From: Nipponacmea schrenckii
Taxonomy: Eukaryota > Mollusca > Gastropoda > Lottiidae
Length of the DNA stretch: 64,000 nt
Assembly: GCA_030562195.1 (NCBI GenBank)
Contig: JAUJPP010000007.1
Coordinates: forward strand, 30,811,769-30,875,768
Direction: 5' to 3'
The notes under the pieces were generated by a model that worked only from the letters and a program-made list of their open reading frames with translations, ran no database searches and was not told where the DNA came from. Each line of letters opens with the position of its first letter. The stretch's first letter is position 1. Shown piece by piece: positions 27,201 to 40,532 of the stretch. The translations under genes were made by a program, and so were the position numbers.

Positions 27201-30200
27201 ACATGTTTTTGTCTGTGCTTTTTGATGTTTTAGAAGTTAGAAATGAAACTTTCTCGCTTATTTATGAAAAAAAAAACAGTTGAAATGAACGTTAAGTGTA
27301 AATTAACAGCGTTATAGAAGGTGATGATGTTCTTCTTTACTCGTGGATATGTGGTTCAGATCTAAGTTTTCAGTAATCCCATCTTGGCATCAAGCATATT
27401 CAATGAAGCACTGTTTATCTATAGACGCTCTCGGGTTTAACAGTTTCGAACAGTTCACGAACGTATGGAAAAAGTTGAAAAAATTTTACTTCACTGTCGC
27501 TTCGGTGTCAAACTATAACACAATTACGTATAATGGAATTTTTGTTAAGGAGATATACCAATACGATAATATTAATAAGATTAACACAATCTTCACTACA
27601 ATACAACACATGTATATAGCCGTAAACCAATACTTCAATTTTAGTTTCATTTGGGACCCAGTCTGGTGCACTGAAATATGATGCCCATCAATTACTTTAT
27701 TTGTAAAGTTAAAACTTTGATCCTACATGTTGTAACTGAAACGATTTTCAATGAACCAGATTAAAATGCCAAAAACTGAATAGAGAATAAAGATAGAAAT
27801 TCAATTTAATCATGGGAGGTAACCCATTAATTTATCAATCAAAATTAATTGCTGATAACAATATCTCGTACAAGATACAATGATATCATTATATAATGTA
27901 CACAGCTCGGCCATTCAAATTTCGCCAATACACCTTGAGTGAAAGTCAGAATCCCATGTTAATTCATTGATGTGAAGAGATCGATAACGACCGTTACGCC
28001 CTCTAGGTCCATAAATACTATTAAACATATCGTAAAAATGTCTGTCGTTCATATTACAATAATTATATCTTTGTTTTAATGCAGAAAGTGTCAGATAAAC
28101 ATGTATCTGTATTGAAATACGTTACATCCTTGGGGCTATTACCTCTACATCATCAAAATCCAATATGGCTGACTTAACGAACGGTTAAGGCTCATAAAAC
28201 TATTATCTATTATGTCCTTCTTTAACACTTATTGTCAGTGACGTGATCCTTTGACCAGATAATTATTTCAACAAAAACTAAGCCATGGGGTGTCTGACGA
28301 GTATTTATCTTTCTCATTGCTACCTGCTCATTTCTAATGGCTGGACCTTAGGACACGATACTTAATCTCGTATCGTCTCGCGTCAACTTAGGCTAGAGGC
28401 TATTTTTGGTAATTTCCGGCAATTACGTTCAGTGTACGACTTTCTCACGATCTTCAGTAAATCAGGATTATAGACATTAACTTTTATAGCACATTAAATG
28501 TTTACACTGACAATTGAAAACAAACAATCAGAAATATCAATTATTTGGGGGGAAACTTAAAATTTAACTCTCCTTAAGGAATTCAATGCAAGTCATTCGG
28601 AAGAAACGTTAAAGGTGCCAATCATTTGAATGATTGTTCGACCTGGTCGATCAAATATGACATGTGAAAAGCCAAACTATATCAGATTCTCTCAGATAAT
28701 GCTGCTGATGCCGTAACCGAAACAAAAGAGATCACCACAGAAAATAAGATGTATCTACAGTATATCTTTAGGATGTTATTCTAGGTGAAAAATAATATCC
28801 ACCGTCTATTTCGGATCGCTTTAAAACTAGCAACGGTCTCAAGTCAAGGTATATGCTGGCTTTACAAAAGTAGCTCCAACAGCAACGTGTTAGAAAAGGA
28901 AATCAAAAGCTTAACCAAAATATCGGCTAAGCTGAACATTAGAATATACTCGATTTGGATAACATATGAAAACCATGAAAATTACCGAAACAATTGAAAA
29001 ACTCAGACCAAGGCTTCCCACCATGTCCCTACTTGAACTTTTGCAGGAGATTGGCTCTTAGAAAATATCTTATATCGACTGTACCCAGTCTTTTTACAAT
29101 GCAGGTCTTAAGGTCTTTAATGAGACATGTCCATCGATAAGGAACTGAAATAAAGTTTTTAGACTCGTTTTTCTTCTAGTGTCCTACAGAGTTTGACCCG
29201 CCCGAAACCATTTGCTGTTGCCATGTCAGTTCTATCTTCCCGCATCATGCCCAAGGAGAAAAGGAGTTCAATCTTGGAACCTTTAATATATAAAGGGATA
29301 AGCCGAAATGTACCGAAATTGATATTATGAACTTTAGGCTTCTTATTCTTAATTACCAGATAACAGTAGAATTTAGAAATCATTTACGTATTTTAATGGC
29401 TTTGAGATGGAAAAAATGCAAAGCTAATATGTAGAATCAAACTTTAGACAGAGACGGCAATGAACATAAACTATTTACCCAATCTTAAAAGCTTAATAAT
29501 ATTTAATGAGGTATTTTCGTTTTGATATATCACTTTGTCCTAAAAGCTATGGGTAATATTATTATTTGTAAGCTGTAAAGAGCACATTAGTTCATTTTAT
29601 TCCGAATTAAAGTGTGATCAGACCTGAAATAAATCATTGATAAATAATAACTTAATATGCCTAATAATACACTCCCATTTGATGGATTAAATGTGGAGTG
29701 AATTTGAATATCTTGTAAATTGACTGTCCCTATCACAACCAATTCATCAAATTTAATTCGCTAACTTAATGATAATACTTCGACTTTTCTACGACAATTT
29801 AATTCATAAAATAAATATAACCGCATTACAAACGATTCTCAACTCCAAGTGAAGGCACAAAATTACTAGTTTATGCGGCGACTGATGGGGAATCGCTAAG
29901 ACGGTTGCGTGCCAGACTCAATTCTATTATCTATAATGGGCCCCGTTTATCGAGAACAAAACACCCAATGTCGAAGATAGCTTTTAATTGTCATTCTTAA
30001 ATAATCATTACTATTCGATAAAACCTTAAATTGGCCAAATTAAGGAATAAATAGAAGAGCTCACGCAATGCCTTCCAGCGTTCTGTCGTGTCTCTTCAGA
30101 TTATGTAGCGCCGTTGATACATTGCGTGCACAGCTCTTCCAAATAATTGATAGCTTCAAGTTATTTCCCTTGAATTGTACTTTTTGATTTGAACATAGAC

Positions 30201-33200
30201 CATTCATTATGCAAAAGTAAGTTCATTAAATTTTTTAGAACTTCTAGAAATAATGCAGGAATTACAAATTGATAATTTACATTAATAAAAATTCTTTGTA
30301 AAAAATAAGGGAATATGATTTGAGATAAAGACTAGGAAATAGGGGGAAAATCGATGAAGATAATTGATGTTTACTGTAATTGAATCGAGTTGTTGGGACA
30401 GTTATAATTTAGTAATAAGGTGTATTTAGCGACTGATTAGCGAGGAAAATAACATAATTAAATCACATTAAAACTTGCCGATTTCATTTCATCCTTTTTC
30501 TAAGTGGCTTTATTTCCTTCATATCTAAACCTAATAATTTAACGATCGTAGACTATTCATTGAAGGTAATTTTCTCTATTTTATGCTGTTCAATTATCTC
30601 TCACCAACCACCAATGTTATCCATGGCCAAGTTATATTTGATGATATAAACGGCGATAAGCAACTAAATGGGTTTAGTAATACAAGTTCTCAAACAAACC
30701 AAACGGATGTTGGGGAAAAAAGTCGAAATGTGGTATTATGCCTATTAATTAAGATTGCTAGTTTTTATTAGAACTGGCAGGAATAATTGAATTTGGTCAG
30801 TAACATTTAAATTAAATTAAATTGTTTCAAAATATTAAAAAGTAATGACCCGTATAAGCGCGTCTACCACAGGGCAGGAACAGCGTCTAATTTCCTCGAT
30901 TCTAGGATTGATTTAGTCCGAAACTGACTCTATTCCCAGCCTCTGATAGAATTTGTAATTTTTCACACCCTCGTGGGTTTGGGGGTTTCAAACGTATTGA
31001 GATACCTCGACTCCAACAAAACCTTGATTTTTTTGGTAGGATGGATGTTTCTGTAGTTCAATCATACCTTCACTACACCATTGGTGCCACGTCTGTGGTT
31101 GCGTCAAAGAATACTCCTCAGGTCTGGAATTTAAGTGAAATTAGTATCTAGTTAACTGTATTTTTAGGTACCTGTAGAGATTGACACAGTCCAGACGTGA
31201 AATTGATAGCGACTCCAATAAACTGACGTCTGCTCGTAAATTTCAACAAGAAACCAGACGATTATATTTAAACTAATTAAACGACCAGACATGAGAGTGG
31301 GAAATTATATAATTTACTTTTAAACTTTTATTTTTGTTACCTATATATTGCTCTGCTATACGCTCTGTATTTCTATATCAAACGATTCCAAACACAGTCT
31401 TGTTATCACAGATGCTAAACACTATTGCAAAATCCACCAAAGAAATAGAAAATGAATGAAAATCTTAGATTTAATAGTGGGCCTACACTTACAATTCGCA
31501 TACTTATATGATTATTGTTAACGTTTTTTTTGTTCGATTGTCTTAGCTTGTTTAATTGAAAGGACCTTTTTGTAAAATGGGTACAGTATTAATTGGTTCG
31601 CGTGGCAGCATTTCCTTCTTCGCTATGACCGGTGGCTTGTATTTGCGAGTTTCTACCGAGTACGACTCTAATTAAAAACTACTACTGATATTGAGGCTTG
31701 GAAAAAATGAATTTGCCTAAGAAAACAGCTGATTATATTCGATACATTTATTATGATAACCGATCGATATCGAATGAAACGGCAGGACTTCTTATGATCA
31801 TATTTGTATTTAAAGGTAGATAATCCAATTTGTTTTAGCTCATCTAGAACAAATATTAGTGGTCTGAAGTCTATTATTGGATTTTTTCAACTTAAGTATT
31901 GTTACCATAACTTTTATTATTTTATTTTATTGTGTCCATATTAATCGTCTTTCAAATATATGTCAATGTTTTGTTTTGTTTAATATTAAACACAGGCTAC
32001 AGTCATCCAGGTGTCAAATCTGTTAGGTAATGAATGTTTCAACTGCATCTTATCTTTGTGTTTTGTTTTTTACGAATATTGGAGCACCTTGGTACACTTA
32101 ACCACAGACCAGTTTTTAATATATGTCCTCAATGGTTTGCGAATTAGTTAATTTACTGTTTTTCATATCACGTAAGCATCGAATGACAGTTTTATTCGTA
32201 GTTAATATATACATTGGAGGTAATCAAATTTTGCTATCTTGGAATACCTGTGTAGTCTGTAGTGTCTATTGCGTGTTGTTTTCATACGTAAAGGGAGAAG
32301 AATCCATTTGATTGGGTCGATACGTCAGGACCAAGTCAATTTCTGTAACTTTTTTCCAGAAATGCGTGGAACTTTCCAATATGTGGCATGGAAGCCTGTC
32401 CAATACTTGATTTCTGTACCAAACTTAATTATATCATGACCGTGGAAATTTCAAAGTCAAAATGAAAGAATACTACTTCACTGCACACAAAAAGCGGTTA
32501 TCTTTAGAATTATTCTTCCACGTGAACATCTATTTATTAATCACAAATAGGCATGCAAAATCCTCAAAGCAATAGAGAAAGAGGATTTACAAAAATATCA
32601 CGGACTATATTCGCGTAAAATGTTGTGTGGATTATTGAGCGAGACCGAGTTATCGACCTTTCACCAGACTAACGGTAATATGACACTTTCAGAAAATTTC
32701 CATAAAAAAAAAAGTTTACAAGTATGAATACGATAAATAATATTTTCTGATTATGTACTTTTTAAATATTTTAATTGAACGCTTGCAATATGAATACCCC
32801 TTCAATTTTCAACCGATTTCAATAAGGGAACTGTATTTTTAATCATAAAATAAAGATTCTACATTAACAGCATACCGATGTTAACGAATAGGCTAAGGAA
32901 GTTCTTGTATTTATTTTATTGTAAATCAACACAAAGTAAGATCCCCTTCTTTACAAATGATAAACGGAGTAACAATCGTCTATCTACTCGTCAAGTCAAA
33001 AGTGCAAAGTACAAGTACATTGTACACGACATTTTTGAACTCTTTAGAGTTCGTGCAGCGTTCAGGAAGTTGTCCCTACGGTGTATGGATTATTTAATGC
33101 ATCATAATATCGATCTTGTTTATATTACCCGAACAGAACATGCCAAGAACCAATACTATGGGTTATTAATTGATGATCGAATATAAGTTACATGATTTTT

Positions 33201-33475
33201 AATGACTAATCGAACAATATGATTTAATTAATGGCATATTTAATGAAATTTCGACCTACAACTACCTTTTTTATGTTACTTATTTTTACCAGAGAATTTA
33301 AATTTTCTTTCGTATTGTAACATCTATTTGTTATACAGAGATATGAAAGGGACGGATTCATCACCCATCATCCATATGTTGTTCTCAGCAAAGGTTTTTT
33401 TTTCAGCTGAACTAATCAGTAATAGGTTCAAAGCTGACCATTCAAATTTGAGTCTCCAAATCCAGACTAAGCACG
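24210..33475. other. Gene-poor stretch of 9 kb
   Basis: No gene is supported. The longest frames (27343-27681, 112 codons, and 29159-29383 on the minus strand) have no domain and no matching splice context. A poly-T run sits at about 24711-24725. More complex, less AT-rich segments occur at about 24820-25490, 28160-28460 and 29820-30150. They may be regulatory or decayed coding DNA, but I cannot identify them. Confidence 0.5.
30054..30139. other. Imperfect inverted repeat, possible structured element
   Basis: The left arm gaagagctcacgcaatg (30054-30070) pairs with cattgcgtgcacagctcttc (30120-30139) over 17 base pairs, with one 3-base bulge and a 49-base loop. The loop itself does not fold into an obvious extended stem, so this does not look like a standard microRNA precursor. 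It sits in unusually complex sequence for this AT-rich region. Confidence 0.5.
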
Positions 33476-33479
33476 GCTC

Positions 33480-33665
33480 TTAAAGGTATACTGCTTCTTA
33501 GAATGGACATAACATTTTATATTTCACTAATGGTCAATATAAACTTACCTGGTGTCATAATGTAACAGAAGCCCTGTAAAATCTTGTGAACTCACAAAAT
33601 TAAGTAATTAATGAAAAACGCTCCATCAATTTATTAAAGGTTGTATCAGATTAGCATCTGTGCAT
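33480..33665 (+). mobile_element. Diverged, truncated copy of the TTAA-flanked MITE
   Basis: It begins ttaaaggtatactgcttctt followed by agaatggacataac. Its later words (tggtgtcataatgtaacag, aaaatcttgtgaactcacaa, aaaacgctccatcaattta) match in order the fuller element at 49024-49329. The far terminal inverted repeat is not recognisable here. Confidence 0.65.
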
Positions 33666-33669
33666 TCGT

Positions 33670-35765
33670 GTATTTGTCTTTCCTTATTGATTTTGTCACC
33701 TTTTTGTTTAAGTGACTCCGTACAGCATATTACGCTAAACCTTTGAATCTGGAATATTTGTTTTATAGCTGAAATTAGTCAATAACATATAACAAATAAA
33801 TAAGTATACGTTAAACTCATAACATTAATTAAAATAAATTTACCGTTACAACTATCTCCTTATCTTTAATAGTTTCTGATATAACATTTTTCTAGTGTTA
33901 TACTTTTCTGACAGTTTGTTAAGGCCAGGTCAATATTGGACGAAACTTAAAACTAATATTGAATACGTGTTTAGGTATCGATTGTTGAAACAGTATAGAG
34001 CCAAGTCGGTAATCCTTGTCGAAAATTCCCGTCTTCGAAACATTCACAGTTTATACACGTACTTGATGATATTTTCAAACATTCAGAGGAATTACGAAAG
34101 CGTTTGATGGTTAATCTCCCCTTTCTCTATTCTCTAAATTGAATACATGTTAGTAGTGATCGTATGCCAAATACCATCATTTTATGTACTGAAAAAAAAA
34201 ACAATCAACAATCATTTTAAGAAGGATAGCAACCAAGGTTCTAGAGGATGTGGTCCTTGACCAATAACTATACACACGAGAATAACAACTTAGGTTCACA
34301 ATAATACTTTATACTAGCTCTTCCTTGGCTTTGTCACTTAATTTTTCTCGAAACGATCTTTGCGCTAGAACATTCTACCGCTAAGAATCGTTTAGAAGAT
34401 ACGAGACCAATTGGAATTAGTCTTTGCCGAATTATTCGCAGCAGGGGCTTCTAGAATGATGGGGACATATGATTAATTCAGAGGTAAACACGCCGACCGA
34501 AATTAGAATACACCATACATTGCGATGTTACAAATCAAATGCCATCTGGTCAAGTTTCTGACTGTTTTTACCGACAGTGGTCTCTCTCTTAAATATTTTA
34601 AGTAGTTTTATGTCGATCAGCATTGATCTTTGAGTAGGGCAATCGAAATTGAAAATCGACATCAAATAGTGCAAATAAACATCACCCTTAAAGTACATCA
34701 TCTAACACAACAAGTCGTTTCTCTTCTTTATTCGCTCAATAACATACAAAGGAAGATCGGTAAATTTACCAATAGGGCACAGAATCTGTGATACAAGGTA
34801 AATTTACTTTTCAAGAGGGAAATGAAACGTCCGGTTTAAATCTAATTGTATAACTCTGACCAATTACAGTTCAAGTTTATTTTCATCATTTATCTTTCTG
34901 GCTTGTTTTTTTTATATATATTTCTTGCCGTTTTCATTAAAACAACCCGTTAGACTTATCATTACTGTTATATTAACATTCAAAGTCAATCGGTTTTTGA
35001 ACAGCACACAATTTTTAAGAAGGTGCTTAAATTAAAATATAGAATCGTACGCTTCGAAAATAATATTCAATAAAAATGACATGTGAAGTTGGTCAGGATA
35101 TCTCAGTGTGCCTCAAGGAAAGGTGTTAAAATGATCAAATATCATGTCCCATTTGGACAACTGATATTTTATTTTCACGAAAATAATTACTAGAAAACAA
35201 TGCCAATTAACATTATTTCGGACTATATTAATTCTGAAATAACCTAGAAGTTCCCATTGCAATAAGCGTATTATTATGGGAAAACATTACATTTAGTTTT
35301 GTCATACAGCTAAAAAAATTACCTCCAACAATGCATTAGCGGGGTATTTATCCCAGGAATTGTAAAGAACTTTTCTGAACAGAAACCCGCCATTCAATTT
35401 GAAACAATTAACGTTTTTAGTATACTAGGACAATACAACTGATATAAAATCGTCACTGATCAATAAGATTATTTGAATACCACAACTAAAGCCATTGATC
35501 CTGAAGTTAACAGCTTCGAGAAACCGGAATAAGGTAGCAAACTATAATTATCCCCATCAGGCTTGACATGTCCACATCTTCTATTGCCGCATTCAAAGAT
35601 TCACTGTTTATGATATTGAATGGGTACGAAATTCAAAGTACGTGTTTATTTGCCCATGAATGCTATCAGATTCATAATCGTAATTAATAAATATTGCCGA
35701 ATGTATGACATTGACAACTAATTGCACAGATGGATAATAATAATGAAAGTAATCCGTATTCAATA
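33670..35765. other. Intergenic, no gene recognised
   Basis: AT-rich sequence with short open frames only. The part at 34270-34530 shares weak end words (acaacttaggttcaca ... gaaattagaa) with 46091-46285, hinting at an old dispersed repeat. Confidence 0.4.
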
Positions 35766-35771
35766 ACACTG

Positions 35772-36071
35772 CTACGTCCAGTAAAACCGCTCAGTGGCGC
35801 ACATTTTCAAATCCAGTATTTGTAAAACATAGCCAAAAATAAAGCAAAGTTTATAATTCAAATCACTGATTAAAAGCTCTTTCTCCAAATTTTGTATTGG
35901 TTTCATTGGTTGTAGTAGTTGTAGAAGGTTTGAATATCTGAGGGAACGTTTAGGAATATATAGCTTTATTAAATCCTGGTGAAATGAAGAATCAGGGTCG
36001 TTGAGGCCTTTGTAGGCCCATGCATCAAATACAATAATCTTACAAAGAACATTTTGCGTATGGGTATACAT
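35772..36071 (-). pseudogene. Degraded C-terminal fragment of a non-LTR retrotransposon
   Basis: A 99-codon minus-strand frame contains AYKGLNDPDSSFHQDLIKLY followed by IPKRSLRYSN. This closely follows the pattern 'YKALN..P.YL.DLI..Y.P.RSLRS' found after the reverse transcriptase domain in CR1/Jockey-group LINEs. The downstream part has lost the expected AFS...WN motif, so the fragment is decayed. No reverse transcriptase core is present nearby. Identification rests on this one motif block. Confidence 0.5.
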
Positions 36072-36289
36072 ATTATGTTAAATATTAACAAATTAAGTAC
36101 CAATTTGTTGTAGACTTCTAGTATCCTCCAAGGATAGAATGAAGTCAGCGCTTCCGGACTTCAGTTAGCGAACTATATTGTTTTTCAAAAGTCTGGAGAA
36201 TGATCGATTAAGTAAAAGCTTAATAATCGCCTCTGTTAGTGGAAAATGTTCACCCCAATCGATAGATGATAATTAAGAAGTCACTTTAT

Positions 36290-36945
36290 TATATACTACG
36301 TTTCAAAACACAAGATATATAGATATACTACTTCTTACTTTATTACATACTACGTTTTGAAACACAAGATATATAGATATACTACTTCTTACTTTATTTT
36401 ATTATAAATTTTGAAACACAAGATATATAGATATACTACTTCTAGATTTATTATATACTACATTTGAAACATAAGATATATAGATATACTACTTCTTACT
36501 TTATTACATACTACGTTTCTAAACACAAGATATATAGACATACTAAATACATACTACATTTCTAAACACAAAATATATAGATATACTACTTCTTACTTTA
36601 TTACATACTACGTTTCTAAACACAAGATGTATAGATATACTTCTTCTTACTTTATTATATAATAAGTTTTAAAAAACTAGATATATAGATATACTACTTC
36701 TAGATTTATTATATACTACGTTTTGAAACATAAGATATATAGATATACTACTTTTACTTTATTACATACTACGTTTCTAAACACAAGATATATAGATACT
36801 ACTTCTATGTTTATTACATACAACGTTTCGAAACACAGGATATATGGATATACTACTTGTAACTTTATTACATGCTACATTTCGAAATACAAGCTATATA
36901 GATATACTATTTCTTACTTTATTACATACTTCATATTCACAAATT
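36290..36945. repeat. 54-bp minisatellite, about twelve copies
   Basis: Units read like cgtttcgaaacacaagatat, then atagatatactacttcttac, then tttattacatacta, with some shortened copies. The translation (FITCYISKYK-type) is repeat-derived, not a gene. Confidence 0.9.
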
Positions 36946-36959
36946 ATTATAGTATTTAA

Positions 36960-37770
36960 TAAAGTAAAAAGTATTATATATATAAATGTCTTGTGTCTTC
37001 TGTCTCCTACAATATAAGCTTCTGTCTTTGTCCTCATTGGAAAGCAATCTTTTATTTTCATATAGAATTATTGACGTTTCTACCAAAAATAGCAATAAAA
37101 ATACCAGTTTTAATGATTCTAGCTTTTGTCTCAGTAAATATTGTCTTGGAATTGGCATCCATGCACTTGTTTCCCGATTATCGCTAGTAGTAAAGTTCTC
37201 GATGTGAAGTTTCGCCCAAGATTCTTCTCGAACAGACTTGAAAAATCTTCACACCCATGGCGTTACCCGAATTATTAGCACAAAAACTGCAGCAAAATCT
37301 ATTGAATTATGAGTCGCTTTTTAAAATCCTGGGCATATGTTGTGACATTATAAAATCAGCCAAAACGTCAATATATCTATTAGTTTTACACGCACAATTT
37401 TAGAAACGTAGTTTTATCACATTTCTAACAAAACACATATAAACCCCCAGATCTTTACAGCAAGAGAACACAAGCATTTTACAAATGCTACACATTGGAT
37501 GCTAAGCTTGCCAACTTTCACTCGTTTTGTAGTGAAAATCCTTCAAACACAGAGACAAAAAGAATACTTCGGAAATAAATATTGACGTATTCATTAAGAA
37601 CAAGTGATGATGTCTGTTTTTTGGGTTGTTGGCTCAGTTGTTTGTTGGATGTAACGATACCTTGTCATCTGATCTGTTTATTTTTACGACATATATTATT
37701 GACTTACTATTGACTTCAAAACTTGTTTGGAAAAGAACGGTTTGAGACAATGTTTGTTTTTCTCTCGACC
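36960..37770. other. Intergenic, upstream of the C1q genes
   Basis: The open frames at 36986-37207 overlap each other in two frames and have no recognisable domain. No gene is called. Confidence 0.45.
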
Positions 37771-37774
37771 TGTG

Positions 37775-37782
37775 TATATAAG
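37775..37782 (+). promoter_or_regulatory. TATA box of C1q gene 1
   Basis: TATATAAG lies 117 bases before the start codon of the first C1q gene. A start site about 30 bases downstream would leave an unspliced leader of about 85 bases. Good consensus, no direct evidence of initiation. Confidence 0.5.
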
Positions 37783-37891
37783 TCAGATTTTGACATTTTG
37801 TTAAGGATTTGAACAATTGACCAAGACCAGTAAGTTGGACTAAATTTGTATTGGATTCAAAAGCATTGGATAATATAAAATCTGAATTGAA

Positions 37892-40532
37892 ATGGAGGTG
37901 CAAATGTTTATATTGTGTTTTATGGTAGGGATGATATATGCAGCAGAACCAACTCCAACTAGATATAATACGTGGGTTGCTGGCACCAACAACTGCTCCT
38001 GTTCCAATCAAATTAACACTCTGAAAAAAGATCTGCAGACTGAAACTGCTGCCAGAATGGAACTCAAGTCAACTATGGAGACGTATGTTTCGGAGATGTA
38101 TGCATTGAGATCAATTGTCCATGCATTACGTAATAATACCAAAGTCAAACGAGGTAGATATGTTTCACAATATGTCCTGAAATCAGTTGACCTTTAACAA
38201 ATTATCTTCACGTTAACACGAGTTAATACTAGGTTCATTTAACCTTGGTACCTTCTTGTCCATTCATAAGGAAACTCATCTCTTATGCACGACCATTTAC
38301 GAAACTTCTAATCTTCACGTAGACGAAACTTTTTCCAATTCATCAAGTCATCGTGTTGAGAATATGCAAAATTGTACAGTATCATATATTTTCATTTATA
38401 ATCTGAAAGGCTTCTTCGAGGCATGGTGTAAAAAAATGAAATTCATATGTATCGATGTCGCGATATATACTCCTGTAACCGAAGACACCTTACTTTAAAT
38501 CTTCAAATGTATTCAGCAGATCGTAAATTTTGGTAATCCATTTAGAAGTGAAGAGCAGATATTACAAGGCATGTATCATGATATTGTCCTTGTGTCTCTT
38601 ATATAAATTGTAATGATATTTGATTACGTTCACGCGTTGTCAACTTAAACGAATTCTGATTAATCTGCGTTTGCATTTAAAAAAAAAAACATTTATTGCT
38701 TTTATTATTTGATTGAAGCCGAATAAAATCTTGATGTGAAATTGAACTTTTATCACCATTCAATTTCAACGGTATTTCATATTCAAGACATTATTGCAAC
38801 TGTTGCAGAAAATACTTGCCTATCTGGAATACCTGATGTATTTTTGTGAATGGGGTTAGCTTTTCTTTAAAGCTGGTACAATAATTAACAACATTAATTT
38901 TTTGGATTTGGGCTACACTAATATGATAATAAGCCTGGCCAACTACATGTATTAAAATATGTCACTTAGCGTTCGAGTTCTCAATTTGGTATACTTATCG
39001 TCATGGGTCATAAAGCTTATTGATATCTTCAATATAAATAATAAATAATATAATCGATACACTGACAATGATGGCATTTATTTGAACACTTCTCAATGTT
39101 TTTAGCTTTTTAACGTTTTCTTTTGTTTATGGTCTCCTGAAAATTGATTATTATTCAAAAGTAGGCTTTCACCGCTTTAACAATGCACATTTCATGATGT
39201 TACTTATGTATCAGGACACAATTATATGGATAACAACTACTTTATTAAATAATTTGCGACGTTTCAACGAGGATGCTCCCGTCTTTATCAAGCAATGATA
39301 AAGACGGGAGCATCCTCGTTGAAACGTCGCAAATTATTTAATAAAGTAGTTGTTATCCATATAATTGTGTCCTGATATATATTCTCCAACTACTAAATGC
39401 CAATTAAGGATGTTACTTATGATCATAACGCGTCTTTATAGAATCACTGGAGGAGTCTTCGATCACATTCTATTGTCAACTAAAAATCAAGTTATCCAAA
39501 TATTATCTCTATTAAAAATTTAAATGCACCTATAAATATCATACTATTGTTTGACTCTTGTAATATATAAAAGTAATTGCATAACCTTTTTGTGATGCAG
39601 ACACACTTCATGTTGAAAAAAAAAAATTTGTCGAAACTATTGATCAGAGACGTATATTTTTTTTTAAACTTGACTCGCCGATATGTTGACTAAAACAATA
39701 CTTGCAGCTCATGTCTTCATTAAAACAAACATATGAAGTCTTATATTAAAAAGGGAGTATTTCCTATAGTAAATATTTAAGCCTAAGCATGCCTTTTGAC
39801 AATTTGTTAACACGCATATATTATTATCGTCGCCCGTCTACAATTATCTTGTGAATGCGACAAAGACCACAATTTGAATCCGATGTTTATTACATTTGGT
39901 GTGTAGGTTAAAATCCAAGAAATCTTGGACTATTTGAAAATTTGAGTATGTCAGAATTTCATGAAGTTGTGTGAGTTGGTTTAAATCAGTAGTATTTGAT
40001 TTCTCTAAAGATGACTACGAAATGTTCGATGATATACCAGTGTCCATCTTTAGATTAAGTCATGACCTTAACTTTATGTCAAACTTTTTTCCGTTCCTTT
40101 TCAGTTGCTTCGACACCCCTTCAAGCTGACATAACACCACAAGTATCTTTCTCCGCTAAATTGAGCTATAACAGAGAATTACAGCCTTTGGATACAGTCA
40201 TATTTGATACAGTGGTTACCAATAATGGCGATGGTTATAATTCTGAAAATGGTAAATTTACTGTGCCAGTAACTGGTACATACTTCCTCTTTTCAACAAT
40301 TCTTTCTGGTTATAACACTAAGGTAGAAACAGCAGTAATAGTCAATGATAAAGAAGTTGGAAGAATGTATTCTGGTGCTCATGATGCACATGGTTCAGGG
40401 AGCAATGGCGTGGTCGTCAACCTACAATCCGGAGATAACGTCTGGATCCGACTCCTGTATCAAGGTGGTACACATGTTCACGGTTTCTACACAACCTTTT
40501 CTGGATTCTTAGTCAACGAACGAAGTGTTTAA
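37892..40532 (+). CDS. Secreted C1q-domain protein 1
   Basis: Two exons, 37892-38153 and 40105-40532, are joined in phase 1 (donor gag|gtagat, acceptor tttcag|ttgc) to give 229 residues. Residues 1-17 form a signal peptide. A CSC pair at about 36-38 is followed by a heptad-like helix (INTLKKDLQTETAARMELKS, ending near ALRNN) that should trimerise. The C1q domain covers about 101-226, with recognisable strands VSFSAKLS, VIFDTVVTNNGDGY, GKFTVPVTGTYFLFSTIL, GSGSNGVVVNL and VWIRL. There is no collagen region, so this is the short secreted coiled-coil C1q type that is expanded in molluscs and other invertebrates, where members act as lectin-like recognition proteins. The 1.95-kb intron hosts a perfect foldback. 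The neighbour at 42919 is a tandem paralogue. The specific ligand is unknown. Confidence 0.93.
39209..39377. mobile_element. Perfect 82-bp inverted repeat with Penelope-like terminal motif
   Basis: Arms 39209-39290 and 39296-39377 are exact reverse complements around a 5-base centre (agcaa). Each arm reads outward as tgataaagacgggagcatcc, then tcgttgaaacgtcgc, then tttaataaagtag, then ttatccatataattgtgtcc. A GATAAAGAC...GAAACGTC core followed by an aataaag tail resembles the hammerhead-bearing termini of Penelope-like retroelements. No reverse transcriptase or GIY-YIG gene is present. It lies in the intron of C1q gene 1. Confidence 0.6.

Noticed and set aside
27343..27681. 112-codon ORF in the gene desert
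   Set aside because: No recognisable domain, non-gene-like composition and no splice partner. Expected by chance in 64 kb.
32878..33186. 102-codon ORF with an ATG
   Set aside because: Basic, domain-free translation. Nothing supports expression.
37634..38011. 125-codon minus-strand ORF over the start of C1q gene 1
   Set aside because: It overlaps the signal-peptide exon in antisense and has no domain. The C1q gene model with correct splicing is far stronger.
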